Source: Acanthacorydalis orientalis
Taxonomy: Eukaryota > Arthropoda > Insecta > Megaloptera > Corydalidae
Length of the DNA stretch: 64,000 nucleotides
NCBI GenBank assembly: GCA_034766995.1
Contig: CM068315.1
Span: 46,066,162 to 46,130,161, forward strand
Direction: 5' to 3'
In this document: positions 1 through 14,438 of the stretch, in pieces
Position numbering within the stretch: the first letter of the stretch is position 1
How the letters are laid out: each line of letters begins with the position of its first letter
Position numbers and translations under genes: made by a program
Notes under the pieces: generated by a model
What the model saw: only the letters and a program-made list of their open reading frames with translations
Database searches by the model: none
What the model was told of the DNA's origin: nothing

Positions 1-199
1 TACATAATTTTTAAATAGGTATATAATATTTTTAAGCGATGGTACATTTCGTTTATTTCAAAAATGAAATTTAGAGATAATATTTTAATAATATTTTTAC
101 TATTAACAAATGTATTATTTTTTATACTAATTTATTTATCTAGTACTTTATGATCTGATAATTTAGTTTTCATTTGAAGATATATACTGATGTATACGA

Positions 200-236
<37 letters not shown>
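200..236. repeat. (TA)n microsatellite
   Basis: Near-perfect TA dinucleotide run preceded by TATACGAGTATA. The same CGAG interruption occurs in the array at 2149-2204. Confidence 0.9.
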
Positions 237-239
<3 letters not shown>

Positions 240-2148
240 AAAAAATAAACAAAGTGTATGTGATTGTCAGGTAGAAATGGGAAGACATTAAAGACCGGAT
301 ATGTATTGCATGAAAGTTGACTGCAAGCTACGTGCTCCTATCGTTGCCATCAAAATCGTTACGTTTCCGGTCAGGACGTCGCGATCCTGAATTCTGAATA
401 GTGTACATCCGGTAGTCGACTGACTCTTCTGCTTTAAAATCAGTCTGTACACGTTACAAATAATCACGTTTTTCCACTTCATCCGTTTCGTTTCGTCAAG
501 TTTTAATTTTACACAGACATATATTGTGCACAGAATATTAAAAACATTTCTACATATGTATTATTATTTCAGGCCTATAAAAAATATTCCCGGGATGCAT
601 TATGTACGACATTTTCATTTAAATTTCAAAAATACATAAATTACAATTAAATATAAAAATTAAATATAAAAAATGCAGAACATTTTCTGTTTTTATATAT
701 TATATGTTCTTCAAATTGGAAATAAAGAAATTTGTACATTAATTAGAAGAAAAGATTAGTCAATAAGTAATAAATTGCATGGAAATATATTTTAGTTTTT
801 TTAAGAAAGGAGTATATAACTACTATTTGTACATATGTTTTCAATATTTCCATGGTATCGAAAAAAGAATTTAATTCAGTTTATCATATTATTAAGTTTC
901 GAACAAACAAGATATAAATTGTTTACAGATCATAATTGTTTATAGATATTTCATATTAATTAAACCTCCTAAACATTGAAAAATTAAACTAATTTTTAAA
1001 TTTATTCTTTAATATTTAGCCAAATTTCTTCGTTAATTTAACTCAAAATTTTGTAATTTTATTTTTCATATCTAAAGATATTTATATATGAAAATAACTC
1101 TTAATAGATTTATATTTGCTTTTTTAAAAGCAAGTATTTTACTTTATAGTTTACTGTAGAAAGTATAGTTGAATTGAAAATAAAATATTTCAATAGAATG
1201 TCTGGAAAAATTCAATTTCAAATTTATTTAATACGAAGCTCAATATATAATTAAAATATAATTTCGTGTTAAACATCTTCCTATATAATTAAATCAAATT
1301 TGTTTCAAATTAATTGAAATAATATTGTATAAAAAAATCATATTTCTGCAATCCATATTTATTATATAAAGTTCTGTATTATCTGATTTCAAAAAAGAAA
1401 TAATTATGATTAAACTGAATAATTTTTATTATTTAAAAATTGTACCAAACAGATCATTCACTTTTTTGTGTAAAATGTTCTAAAATATTTTCATGATCAC
1501 ACTGTATCTTAAGTAGTCAAAACAATTTCTTCTTACTAAAAGACTACATATACAGAAACTTAGATTCAAATTGAAATATTATCAACAGGCATGATACAAT
1601 AATGACATATTTGTAAAAAAATGTATATCAAATAATTTTGTATATAAAAAAGGATCTGGTCTTCTATTTAAAATTATAAAACACAAATAATCTGTGTACA
1701 TATTAAAAAAATATGTTTATTACTAAACTGTATCATTTTACTACACGTGCCCTTTTTCATCATAGTATACGTAATAACAGTTGTAATCTCTATTCATTCT
1801 AAGTACATTAAAACAGTGGCGTGTCTCGCGGTCTACTTGTCTTTTTCATGACGTAATATCCTTTGAATGTACCAGCGTCACATGGCATTATATGTTACAT
1901 GCAATCAAACATTATTTTATTGTGTTCTACATACATATTGATATTATTGACAATATTCCATATATTGTTCTGAATTTAATATAAATATTATTATTTAAAC
2001 AATTTTCAAGTAAAATATCATCAGGAAATTGAGTCTTACGTTCATTAAAAATTAATATTATTCGAAATATAGTATTAAGGTCATATTTTCTGATAGTTTT
2101 ATTTGATATGTACGTGATACTACTTTTTTAAATATTGAAAATTTACCT

Positions 2149-2167
2149 TATATATATATATATACGA

Positions 2168-2206
<39 letters not shown>
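2149..2206. repeat. (TA)n array on the left flank of the mariner
   Basis: TA run interrupted once by CGAG and ending in TGTG directly before the inverted repeat of the mariner. Together with the TA run at 3488 it shows that the element sits between two (TA)n tracts. Confidence 0.85.
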
Positions 2207-2240
2207 CACGAGAATTAGCAATTTAATACCCGAATTGACG
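2207..2240 (+). repeat. left terminal inverted repeat of mariner
   Basis: Pairs with 3454-3487 in inverted orientation. The core GCAATTTAAT is identical in both ends, with several mismatches outside it. Confidence 0.85.
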
Positions 2241-2391
2241 TTACAGTATTGAGGTTGCCTGAAATTAAACCAAAAGTAAAATAGCATATAATAAATCATA
2301 ATTTTATTAATAGAGGGTGGTCAAGCGAAGATAGCACAGGTGTTAGTTTCTGCGCGAGAAGTTGGCACATATATCGTGTTTGTCAGTCATT

Positions 2392-3407
2392 ATGGAGCAA
2401 CAAGTGACTATTAAATTTTGCTGTAAATTAGGGAAAATTGCAACAGAAACTTATGAAATATTGAAAACTGTATACGGTGATTACATCTTAAGTCGCACTA
2501 GTATGTTTGAATGGTTTGGACGTTTAAAAGGTGGACGTGTGGACATTAAAGATGATGTTAGATCCGGTCGTCCGTCCGAAATTAAAAATCCAGATTTGAT
2601 CGCAAAATTTCGTGAAATTGTGTAAGAAAATCGTCGAATGACCCTCCTAATGATGGAAGATGAATTGAACATCAATAAAGAGACGATTCGACAAATTTTA
2701 CATAAAGATTTGGGAAAGAAAATGATCCGTGCAAAGTTCATCCTGTACAGTTTTGTGGATGAGCATAAACAGAGAAGAGTTGCATTGTGCGCAGACTTCG
2801 TTCAGACTTGTCGTGACAATGTAAATTATCTAACTGTATTGTAGTTGGTGATGAATCATGGATGTTTCAGTACGATCCTGAGCGAAAACGCCAGAGCATG
2901 CGTGGATTGTCAAATCATCACCAAGAGCCCAAAAAGTTTAATTTGCAAAAATCCAGAATGAAAACCATACTGATTACTTTTTTCGATAAACAGGGAGTGC
3001 TCCATAAAGAATTTGTGCCTGAAAGACAAACAGTTAATAATGTCATTCTACGTCGAAGTGATGAAGAGATGAGATACTGTAGTGCGACCGAAATTTCAAG
3101 AAAAGGTTAATTAGTTCTTGTTGCAAGACAATGCACCTACCCATCCTGTACTGGTAGATAAGTTATTTCTCATGAAACACGGCGTTGTTGAAATCAGTCG
3201 CCCAATTCACCTGACTTAGTATTAGAGGACATTTTTCTCTTTCCTGAAAACTGTTCTCAAAGGGAAACGGTTTTAGAAGACATTAAGAAAAAAAAACTAA
3301 CCGACCGATTGAAAACAGTTTCTTTAGACGCCTTTTCTGACTGTTTTCAAAAATTTTAAGAGCGTTGCAATAAATGGCTTAAAGTAAATGGAAATTATTT
3401 TAAATAA
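2392..3407 (+). pseudogene. mariner transposase (DD34D type), decayed
   Basis: The start is taken at the ATG of MEQQVTIKFCCKLGK, a typical mariner N-terminus; 84 residues of helix-turn-helix domain follow, including FEWFGRLKGGR and RSGRPSE. A TAA at 2623-2625 interrupts the frame, which then continues in phase (ENRRMTLLMMEDELNINKET). The frame shifts near 2832, leading to VVGDESWMFQYDPE with the first catalytic Asp. It shifts again near 3045. LLQDNAPTHP near 3120 holds the second Asp, and EDIFLFPE near 3228 is at the position of the third, after another shift. The C-terminus ends near KWLKVNGNYFK. There are at least three frameshifts and several stops, so no functional enzyme is made. Confidence 0.9.
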
Positions 3408-3453
3408 ATATCAAACATTTTTCGTATTACTTAAATTGTGTTTCTTTTTATTG

Positions 3454-3484
3454 TGCCAATCCGAGAATTAAATTGCCAAACTTC

Positions 3485-3487
<3 letters not shown>
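3454..3487 (-). repeat. right terminal inverted repeat of mariner
   Basis: Inverted partner of 2207-2240. It is followed immediately by a (TA)n tract at 3488-3531. Confidence 0.85.
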
Positions 3488-3534
<47 letters not shown>

Positions 3535-4495
3535 CATATTCAAAATGAAATAATGTGCAGGAAGTCTTTATTCGACAGAAGGTTGTCAGAAACCAAAAGT
3601 AATTATAACATATACATATTTTTCGGACAAGAAATATTTTTAACTTTAACCTTTTCTATGGAAAGATATTTTTGATCTTTTTTTAAATAGAAACAATAAA
3701 ATACAATATAAATTTATGTATGGAGTTATGATAAAGTATTAAAAACATAATAGCTACCTAATCTGTATTTAACTGAACGGTCAATTAATCTATTAATTAA
3801 GTTATCTGATATCTGGGAACACAATAAACTGTGTATACTTGATTGAAATACACATGTAAAATATATTTAAAAGGTGCAGCATCTATATTTTTCACAAACT
3901 AATAAAAGATTAATAGAGACATAATAAACATTTTTTTAAATATTATTTTCTTTTTAATTGTATTAGAATATATAATCGAAATTATGAAAACTTTTACTAT
4001 TCTGTGAAAATAGTAAAAATATCAAATATTATTATTGTATTAATACAAAAATAGGACATTTTATCAAAAATATAAAATATCATTAATCAGAAATATTTAT
4101 TTAAAATAAAAAATAGGCAATTTTTTTTATTGAACGCAATTTATATTTGTGAAATTTCAAATAATTAAATTACATATTTTCTTGGAAGGAAATATTTTTA
4201 ACCGTATTTTCATAGATTTACAATTTACTGTAGTGTATAAAAAAATAAATAAAATAGAATAAAATGCATCTAGATGTACTTTTAAATGAAATCAAATGAT
4301 AATTTTTCGAAAAAGTTTATTGCTGTTATGTTGAAGTAAAGTGTCAGAGAAAGTTACAATAGTAAAAAGATTCACCTTTGATATCACTGAAAAGATGAAA
4401 ACAAAAATTTACTCAATTTATCGGTAAGTTACAATTTCAAACTATTAATTTTTGGACCACAACATTACTTTCTCATTTTATACATAACGTGTATA

Positions 4496-4546
<51 letters not shown>

Positions 4547-4899
4547 TGTATGAATGTATGTATCTATGATTTGAATAAGATAAATTTATTAATAAGGTCC
4601 GTATTAAATAATTGCGGAAATATCTAGACTCACATATATCATAAATACGTGATGGTGAGCAAGTGTTGAGAAGAGGTTGCACGAATTATATTAGATTTTA
4701 AACTTTTGATAGCTGAACTGTAATACTAAAACAACTGGAATGGTTTCGATTCAACAAACATAATTTATTAACATCAATACTTACATTTAACAATTTCAAT
4801 TTATTGAACTGGTTCGTACGTGGATTAAGCATCAGATATGTATATAAATAAATACATAAAAACACACACTCATAAACACACACACACACATATATATAT

Positions 4900-4951
<52 letters not shown>

Positions 4952-6344
4952 GAATAGAATTTTTAATATAAGACTTTTTTTCGATGAAAAATTGAATAAG
5001 AAATTTTCAGTAAAAAAAATAAAAGGAAATTTTTAGTTTCCTAATTTAGCACCAAGCTTCATTTTTTAAATGAATTTTTATACATATAATTTTTTATTGT
5101 GGAGAAATACAAAAAGCAATCATTTTAGATAATCAAAAATTCAAATACATTATTAATAAAATTTAATCTCTTAAATATATTTTAATATTGAATTGAGAAA
5201 AAAATTGATAATATATACTTATTAAAAAATATTGTCGATGAATGTAATATAATAGACTGATTCAAAACTGGAATTATTTTTTTAAATAAATAAAGTATAT
5301 GTGATTTTTTTGTAATAAGTTTTATATATTAAAAATGACATGCATTTTTTATAACATAAAAATATAAGTACTTTAGTTAAAATAATATTAATATATAAAT
5401 GATATTTTGTGGATAAAATTATTAATTTTTTTAAAAAAAAAGATTAATAAAAGCTGCTCAATCTAAAAATATTTGATAGGTGAACATTTAGAAATCTACT
5501 TGGAAAACAATAATTGAATTAATTTCAAGCTTTTAACTTGAAGTTGAAACTTGTTGATATATATATATATAAAGATTGCATCTCTATAAATAAATATACG
5601 TTATTTTAATCTTAATGCATTGTTATTAACAATAATAATAAATTATTGTTAATATAAAATGAACACTAAATATAATAAATCATACTGACAAAGTTCAACT
5701 TAATAAACTTGTTTTTTTTATTAGGGTTTTATTTTAGAACGATTTATAATAATAAACTTGTACAGTAAAGAAATAAATTTCCTTGGCAGTGTTGTCTACA
5801 CTATGATGTCATTTCTACATACTGGACTACAATAATAATTGTACTCTTGATATTGTTCCACATGTCCTGACCGCGTATAGAGTGTGTTCCACAATGACAC
5901 AACATTTTGAATTGAGTAATTACGTTATGAAATAAATACGTTTATGCGTGTAGGCAAGCATTACAATATAAATTGTCAAGACATTGTCTACTATATTTAG
6001 ATATTCACACATTTAGTAATCATATGAATATATCATGTCGTGATTGTTGCATTTTAATTTATACACATAATTAAGTAAAATAATGAATTGTTTATTACTG
6101 ACTTTTAATAATAAGTATAACATAGATGCGTGGATGCCTATGAGTCAGTAGGGATTTCTCGGTTTAATGTAAAGAAAGATGGGTTTTTACAAGCAGAAAA
6201 TTAGATAACTTCACGAACATTCACATATCGATAATAATAGGAACATATTTATTATAAAAAATGATTTTTTTTTAAATTAAATAATTAAATGCAACATTCT
6301 TATTATTGTTATTATTAAGGTAGGAGTTTATTCTCCTGTTGCTT
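3488..6344. other. AT-rich intergenic DNA with (TA)n arrays and a hairpin
   Basis: No gene is recognised. (TA)n arrays lie at about 3488-3531, 4500-4545 and 4888-4948; the last is joined to a CA/TG-rich tract. A perfect 13-bp hairpin lies at 5624-5654. About 5800-5990 is slightly richer in G+C. Confidence 0.5.
5624..5654. repeat. perfect 13-bp inverted repeat (hairpin)
   Basis: Left arm TATTAACAATAAT, 5-nt loop, right arm ATTATTGTTAATA. It could be a remnant of a small element or chance in AT-rich DNA. Confidence 0.5.
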
Positions 6345-6350
6345 TGTCTC

Positions 6351-6761
6351 TCACTCGAGCTTGGTGGATGAGGATTGCCAGTTCTGTGTCAATCTATTGT
6401 GCGGTCGTCCAGGTAATCTCTTTCCTGAAGGCCGTCCATTTTTACAAATGCGGACAAGTCGCTCTTCTTCCATCCTATCCATGTGGTTGTTCCACTCCTT
6501 TATTCTGGCCTTGTTCCATTCAACCACATATTGTATGCCACATTTCCCTCTTATATCTTCACTTTTTTGATGGTTCAGAAGTGTTAACATTGAGATAGAT
6601 CTTAAGATCTTCATTTCCACAGTCCTGACCTTTTGTTTTATTCTGGCTGTCTCCGCTCTTGTTTCTGCTACATTTGTCAAGACTGGGTGGATCATCATTT
6701 TGTATATTCTAATGTTACAGCCTTGATACATGCACTTGTTCCGCCAAATAGTGCTTCTCAA
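6351..6761 (-). pseudogene. C-terminal region of the retrotransposon polyprotein
   Basis: An open stretch of about 136 codons without an ATG start. It begins LRSTIWRNKCMYQG, passes IRIYKMMIHPVLTNVAETRA and RSEDIRGKCGIQYVVEWNKA, and ends RRPHNRL-like near WNNHMDRMEEERLVRICK and GRPSGKRLPGRPHNR. These are the typical post-thumb motifs of this non-LTR family (TIWRNK; RIYKAVIRP; ERSEDIR; EWNDHISRM; GRRSVGRP). It is the best preserved part of the fragment, suggesting fairly recent insertion, but it lacks the upstream catalytic region. Confidence 0.85.
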
Positions 6762-7044
6762 GTGACCTGCTGATTACATAATACAAATATTGTATATACC
6801 ATTTGAGCTGCTTTTGTTACTTGCTCTCGGATTTCTTCGTGCAAATCTCTGTTGCTTGTTATTTCTGAGTCTAGGTATTTGAAGGGCACAATTTGCTCCA
6901 CCATACCACCATCAATTTTCAATTTGCACCTAATCAAGTTTTTCGCAGTTAGTTTTTGCTACAGCAATTTTCATGTTATACTTTTTTCCAATCTGATTGA
7001 ATTGGTGCACTAGCCATTGGAGGTTATCTTTATTGTTGGCAAGT

Positions 7045-7172
7045 AGAATTGCATTCTCAGAGGAACATATGATATTTATATTGTTTTACCAATATTGTAG
7101 CCATTGACAAAAATGACTACAATATTCGTAAAACAACATAAATATCATATGTTCTTCTGAGGATGCAATTCT
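7045..7172. repeat. fold-back inverted duplication A in the retroelement
   Basis: Arms 7045-7104 and 7113-7172, 60 bp each, are inverted copies matching at 55 of 60 positions, around an 8-nt loop (TGACAAAA). The left arm is the sense copy: on the minus strand it reads into the CSSENAILLA region. The right arm is an extra antisense copy. Confidence 0.9.
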
Positions 7173-7174
7173 TT

Positions 7175-7258
7175 TTTTTAACCTGATTATGAATAAATTA
7201 ATAGAGACGTTAGATACAACTAATATCTCTATTAATTTATTCATAATCAGGTTAAAAA
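7175..7258. repeat. fold-back inverted duplication B in the retroelement
   Basis: Arms 7175-7207 and 7226-7258, 33 bp each, are perfect inverted copies around an 18-nt loop. The right arm encodes FNLIMNKLIE on the minus strand; the left arm is an antisense duplicate. It lies two bases from hairpin A. Confidence 0.9.
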
Positions 7259-7320
7259 GAAATGGACTAAGAGAGTCGCCTTGCCTTATACCTTTCTTTA
7301 TTATTATAAGCTCCGTTATT

Positions 7321-7479
7321 CCCTACTCTCGTCATGCTATCTATTTTGACATTATTATTATTTAAAATATATTACAAAAATAATTCTTGAAAGTTTTAAA
7401 AGTGTAAACAATATTTTTCTATTAAGAAAAATATATTTTAATAAAATTTAAATATTTGTTAATTTTTATTATACAGCAC

Positions 7480-7541
<62 letters not shown>

Positions 7542-10500
7542 TAAGTAATGAGCCTATTAGTCTGTTAAATACAAACAACTAAAACACCAAAGGATTTATT
7601 TTAAGCAATAGATCAGGTATTATTACAAATATTCATTAAAGTATACATTTTTAATAAAATATAATATCTTTCTTTTCAAAATATAATAGTTTTTAATTAA
7701 AATTATTACAAATTCATATAAAATGCAGTTAAAAACAATAACTTAATTTTAAATCGTTAAACGTTATTTTATTTTATATTTGTTTTATTGAAAATTTGAT
7801 ATGGCATAAAATATAAGAGGATTATTTGGTGCAAGATCTATTTGTTGTCAAATTGATTTCAAAACAAGTTTTAGAAATTTATAAAAAAAATCAGGCAAAG
7901 ACGAATAGCAATAGAATAAAATTTCGACTGAAATGTCATTATATTAATATTTATTTTGTAAATTTATCAAATGTTGTATATGTTTCAACGTAATTTATTT
8001 TTTTTAAATATCCAGTTTGACCAAAATGGTGATTTTATTATTTTGATTTTGATTTGATATATTTAAAAAAATATACCAATTTAGAAATAATTTTATTGTA
8101 AAGAGACTTGCAGAATAATTCATACATAGTTGAGTTCAAAATTAAATAAAAATAATTTCAAAAATTAATGAACAATTTTCAAGTTTATATGAAATTTTCA
8201 CGAAAATCTATAACTGTTTACAACAATGTTGAAATTTATGATTATTACTTATATTTTCTTTCTAATATTTATATGCCCAGAATACAAAAATTTTAATTTG
8301 TATTTGTGATAAAGTTTTTGTCATTAAATGACATAATACATATTTTGGTCGTATTAATTTTTTTTAATTTAAATTTTACTGATTTAAATTTGACGTGTTT
8401 TATATACAATCAACTTATAAATTAAATTGATGAAAATAAAAAAATGTGTAAATTCAATAAACTAATCATATGTTTAAATAATATATTATCTGTATTGTAA
8501 AAACGACGTTTAATAAAAATAATAAATGTTTATTGTTAAAATTAACAGTTTAACTTTTCAAGATGTATTCGATTTACTATCTGACTAAGATTACACAGTC
8601 AAAACATGCGTGCATTTTTGGACGCAAAATTACAGTGTAGCGCAAACTCGTTAGAAGAACAATGACAGCTTTTAATTTAGTTTCTCAACAAGACCTGATT
8701 TCAATAACAACATTATTTGCATACGTAATACAGTGAGATATTGTATATTTATACATATGTATTACGTGCATTGTGTATGAATTCGTTTTATTTAGTAGAA
8801 TCAGAAATGTTTTGCGCTAACCTTGATAATTCTTATGTATCAACATCATGTTTTATTGTTGTCTATTATCACAGCAATTTTTAAACGTGTATTTGCGACA
8901 TTCTCTTCTAAACAATACATAATTAAATGTGGTCTGTATATAATTTTATTTTGAACTATTATTTCCGAATATGTACTTGGTCATATCATCAAAACATAGC
9001 AAATTAAATTATTGTTTCTTTGTCGGAAGTCCATCAGATCGATTCTGATAGTTTTTTTAATTCACGATACTAAAAAATTACTGTCTTTATAAAAAAAGGA
9101 TACCGGTGGTTAAAACAATGAAAACTTTTTACTATTCCAAACAGATATAAACAAATATAAGAGTTCTTAGTAATCTAATCAATCATTCATTGCTTTTTCA
9201 AGAAATTCTATTTTAAATTTATTTTCATGTAGAGAATAACCCCGATTCTTTTAATTGTAATTTAAAGTTTTGTATAAATACATTTATAATGTCCTTTAAA
9301 AAAATAAGTTTGAATGCATTATTAAATAATTTTTTTTTTGGATTTTTTTATAGATGTGTATTAAAAAAAACATATTTATATGTGAAGATTGATATAATTT
9401 TTAAAATTTAAATTTGCTTGTTTTAATGTTTATTCATTCTTTCAAATTATTCAATTTTTAGAATAAAACAAAGAAAATATTAATTTATTCATTAGAAAAC
9501 ATTTCTCTTATACACACACACACTTATATATATACATATATATATATATGTATATGTATATGTATATATATACACATACACACACACACAAAAATAAACC
9601 AACTAATTGGCAATCCGTAGGATAAAAATTCAATAACAAAGGGTATACATTTAAAATTTCATTTTGTAAATTTATTCCTAAATGCTGTCACTAAATAAGA
9701 CAATGATTATATTATACACAATTATATATAATTTCCAATTATCAATACAGTTACTTCAATCTTTGTGAAGATTGATCATTAATCTAATAGTTTTTTCTAT
9801 ACTTTTTTAATTTAATTTTGGAATTGTGATGCTTTCTTTCAAAAAAAGGATAAGAATTAATAATCTAACCTTTAATTCATTACACTTTTTTTAATTTATT
9901 AATTAATACATTAATTAAGGTTGTAAGTTTTCTCATTTTTATAACTAACCTAAATCTACTTCTAATAGTTTTATAGAAATTATTTCTTTTCAAATTGTTT
10001 TATACTGAGAGATTTAAAAATCATAACTAAACTGAATGAAAAATTATCTGACTAATTATTCTTTAAAAATAGATTAAAATTAAAAAAAAACTATATGCTT
10101 TCACTAACAAGATATACATAGCGATGAAATTTTAATAAAATTTAGATTATTAAATATAAGAAGTATTAATATTAGACTTTTAGATAATTTGTATTAAATG
10201 CTTTTTTATTTTAAATATTACTTTCACAATTAATAACTTCATTCGCACTTTTCGATTTTTTAGCATATTTTCAATCTTTGAAGAATGAAAAATATTCCTT
10301 ATTTATCAAGTAGAAACATCGTTTAAAAGATAATGTTCTTTATAAGTTTAATTTAAACTTTCACATTATTTAATGTCTCAACATATCACCTATATAGATC
10401 TATTAGTTTGTGATACAAATTTTGATTCATACAATACAAAGACATTAATAAAGTACATTTTTTTTATTTAAATTTATGCATTATTTATGAACAATTTTTT

Positions 10501-10839
10501 GAATTTCTAAATTGTGTCAAATAGTATTTTAATATATATATATATTTATAACTCGACCGCATCATTCATAGGTTAATAAATAATAGTACTTGAGTATCTT
10601 CTTAAATTTAAGTTTAATAATAACCATAAAAAATAGGTCTGAAATATTTGATACTGAATATTGATGTTTGCATTAAAATAGTTGCCCTAATAGCCTCTAA
10701 ATTATTTTTTAAATTTATTTTTCAATATTCAGTGTTTATGGCTTAAATCACGTGAAACATATTTGCACAATTCAACTTGTATTAATTTACTTAATTTTTC
10801 ATTAAAATGAGAGATTAATGTCACGCGATAAAAATGATA
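7321..10839. other. AT-rich intergenic DNA
   Basis: No gene is recognised. (TA)n at 7497-7538. A compound CA/TA/TG tract lies at about 9512-9592, with CA runs on both outer sides of a TA/TG core. The stretch 8570-8720 is slightly richer in G+C. The remainder is low-complexity A/T sequence. Confidence 0.5.
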
Positions 10840-11345
10840 AAAGAACGCACGTGCTTAATACATTTAAAAGCACATTCGCCGTAATAGAATGTGATATTTT
10901 CTACATAACTTACAGAATACATGGCTGATTGATTAAACTGAACATAAGTGGTACACAAAGATCTGCGGAAGATAAGTCACGAGACGAGGTCGTAAGGATC
11001 GTCTTCCACATAGCATATTCTAATCTAGATCTTTCATGTGTGTGTGTGATGCTACGACAGCAAGTCTTCTTCATCACATTATAACACTACATGTGAAACA
11101 AAGATAGCGAGCATGTTGCGTATATATCTATCTCTTTTTAATTAGGATGTATTTTCAAAAATTAGAGTAACATGTAGAAAACGTGCACTAGGTGAATCAC
11201 GTCTGTAAGTAAGATTTTTCATTCGAGGTTCAAATTATACATTTTATTAATTTTTATTATTTTTTTACGATTCATTCGACTATTCTTGAATTATTATTTT
11301 TGTTGTACAAACTGTGTGTAAACGTTTATTCAAAATAATTACATA
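10840..11345. other. higher-complexity island, function unknown
   Basis: Visibly more G+C and more CG dinucleotides than the surrounding DNA, notably 10960-11110. No reading frame or transposon similarity was recognised. It could be a conserved non-coding element or an unrecognised untranslated exon. Confidence 0.3.
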
Positions 11346-11360
11346 CACACATGCAAATAT

Positions 11361-11414
<54 letters not shown>

Positions 11415-11456
11415 AGAGAGAGAGAGAGATGTGTGTGTGAGCACACTTGTGTATGT
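11346..11456. repeat. compound microsatellite (CA)n-(TA)n-(GA)n-(TG)n
   Basis: A CA run, then about 36 bp of TA, then GGGAGAGAGAGAGAGAG, then TGTGTGTG, in direct succession. Confidence 0.9.
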
Positions 11457-13014
11457 GCAGAGTAAGAAATAATTAAAACTTATCTTTTCATTATATTTAA
11501 AATTTTAAATTCTAATATTTTTAAATTTTATAATTTACAAGTTTCCTAACACATTTAAATATTTTCTTTATCAACATATTCACGACGGGTCATTTGCTAC
11601 CAAACTTCAAATTCTGAGAATTTGGAAAAAAAAAGTTATGTTAAAATATTTAGACAAAAGTTGTAGCTTACTTCGAAAACCACACATGAACGTAGCAGAA
11701 GATTAAAAATCGTAGAGTAAAAAATAAGTAAATTGACATTTATTATATAATAACCAGGGAACTCCACCGTCGATCGCTTATCTCGCCTCTCCCCGGCCGC
11801 TCGTTTATCACCATGGCTTATAATAGATAATAATTCGTGAAACATCGGAAATGATCGGGAATGAAAATGATTAACGTGCTGCTTGTGAGTGTAGCGGGGG
11901 GTTGTGTTGCAAGGAGGTAGTCTACATGAAAGATTAAATTTGTTTAAATGAAATTATTTATTATATATAGAACGATATTCATTATCGTCATTCCGTTATA
12001 TCAAATGACCAATTACTATGCTAAATGTAAAAGTCTCTATGTCTATTCTTTTCTATATACAAAATAGTGAATACCTGTAAATATGTATCTTTCTTTAATG
12101 TATTATGTAATTCATATACATAACTTGATCCAATAATGTAGTATTTTCTTATTAGCTTCGTAACGCGCATGCTTTCCCAATGCATTTCTGACTAGATATT
12201 CGAGCAGGTACAAACTAGTGTAAAATTAGTGTAAGATAATCCTTGGTAATTGAATTAATTTTTATCGTGTTTTGAAATAAATTCGGACGAATAATCTAGT
12301 GTAATCCGAAATGAAATTTATTAATATCAAATTAATCTGTGGATATTATCATCTCAAATTTTCATTTGTGTTATGTTAGGTTATCGGTAACCACATGGTG
12401 AATGTTTTTTGTTGTATTGACACTGTTTTGTGGGTTTATTTAATATTGTACTTTATAGAATTGATGAAACACAGTCAAATGAAGGTATGTTTATTAAAAA
12501 ATATTTTTAATATATCATATTTAATATTTTAAATCAATAATCTAAATATTTTTTTTTTAATTTGGCACTGTCAGTATTGTATCTGTATATTTTGTTAAAT
12601 ATACCGTTTACTATGATAATATAAAAATGTTCATATATAATAACACCACTTTAAAGAAACCAATATATGCAATGAACAAAAATATTATATTAATAAATTC
12701 GAAATATTATATATTTTCAAACATTTATCCATATGATTGAGGTAAGAAAATTCTCAGATAAATACATGTTTGTCAGATATTATCTTGTAGCCTAACATGT
12801 ATAATCTTTAAAAAGTTTGTATTTAACTGTACACTTAAAACTTTCATCCGACAATATACACATAATATAAATGTAAAATCAAAATAGTTAATAAACAATA
12901 AATAAAATAGATGTACATTAATATTCTATTGTTTTATAAAGGAAAAATTATTAATTATTTCTGATATAGAATAAAAAATATTTTCAGTTTATTCAACTAT
13001 ATTGATTTTTTCAT
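11457..13014. other. intergenic DNA with a GC-rich island at 11740-11930
   Basis: No gene is recognised. The island at about 11740-11930 is the most GC-rich short patch nearby (CTCTCCCCGGCCGCTCG at its core). Around it are several GATA-type hexamers: CTTATC, TTTATC and AGATAA. That arrangement suggests an enhancer-like element, but this is inference. The rest is AT-rich. Confidence 0.4.

Positions 13015-14438
<1,424 letters not shown>

Larger units (their letters stand above)
1..2206. other. AT-rich intergenic DNA with two higher-complexity islands
   Basis: No gene is recognised here. A (TA)n array lies at about 200-236. Two stretches are visibly richer in G+C than their surroundings: about 250-485 (contains the palindrome-like TCGCGATCC and many CG dinucleotides) and about 1740-1905. 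They could be regulatory DNA or untranslated exons of a gene outside the window, but nothing in the sequence proves this. A second (TA)n array runs from about 2149 into the start of the mariner element. Confidence 0.5.
2207..3487 (+). mobile_element. full-length mariner element, inactivated
   Basis: A 1,281-bp element, the usual size for mariner, bounded by imperfect terminal inverted repeats. The left end begins CACGAGAATTAGCAATTTAA. The reverse complement of the right end begins CACGAAGTTTGGCAATTTAA. Both ends abut (TA)n tracts, as expected for a transposon that inserts at TA dinucleotides. It carries one decayed transposase gene on the plus strand. Stops and frameshifts make it non-autonomous. 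It is a different lineage from the other mariners in this window. Confidence 0.9.
6345..7320 (-). mobile_element. non-LTR retrotransposon fragment (RTE-like), 3' part of the reverse transcriptase ORF
   Basis: On the minus strand the sequence encodes IRQGDSLSPFLFNLIMNKLIE (about 7293-7226), the reverse-transcriptase palm motif found before the catalytic YADD box. Next comes CSSENAILLANNKDNLQWLV, where canonical copies have YADDAILLA, so both catalytic aspartates are lost. Then HQFNQIGKKYNMKIAVAKTN and a C-terminal region follow. A stop and frame changes lie between about 6960 and 6770. Two fold-back duplications (7045-7172 and 7175-7258) break the gene between these motifs. The family resembles the endonuclease/reverse-transcriptase ORFs common in ant genomes; RTE membership is my inference. 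The element is 5'-truncated near 7320. Confidence 0.85.

Noticed and set aside
11636..11845. 69-codon minus-strand frame across the GC-rich patch
   Set aside because: No recognisable domain; the patch looks non-coding.
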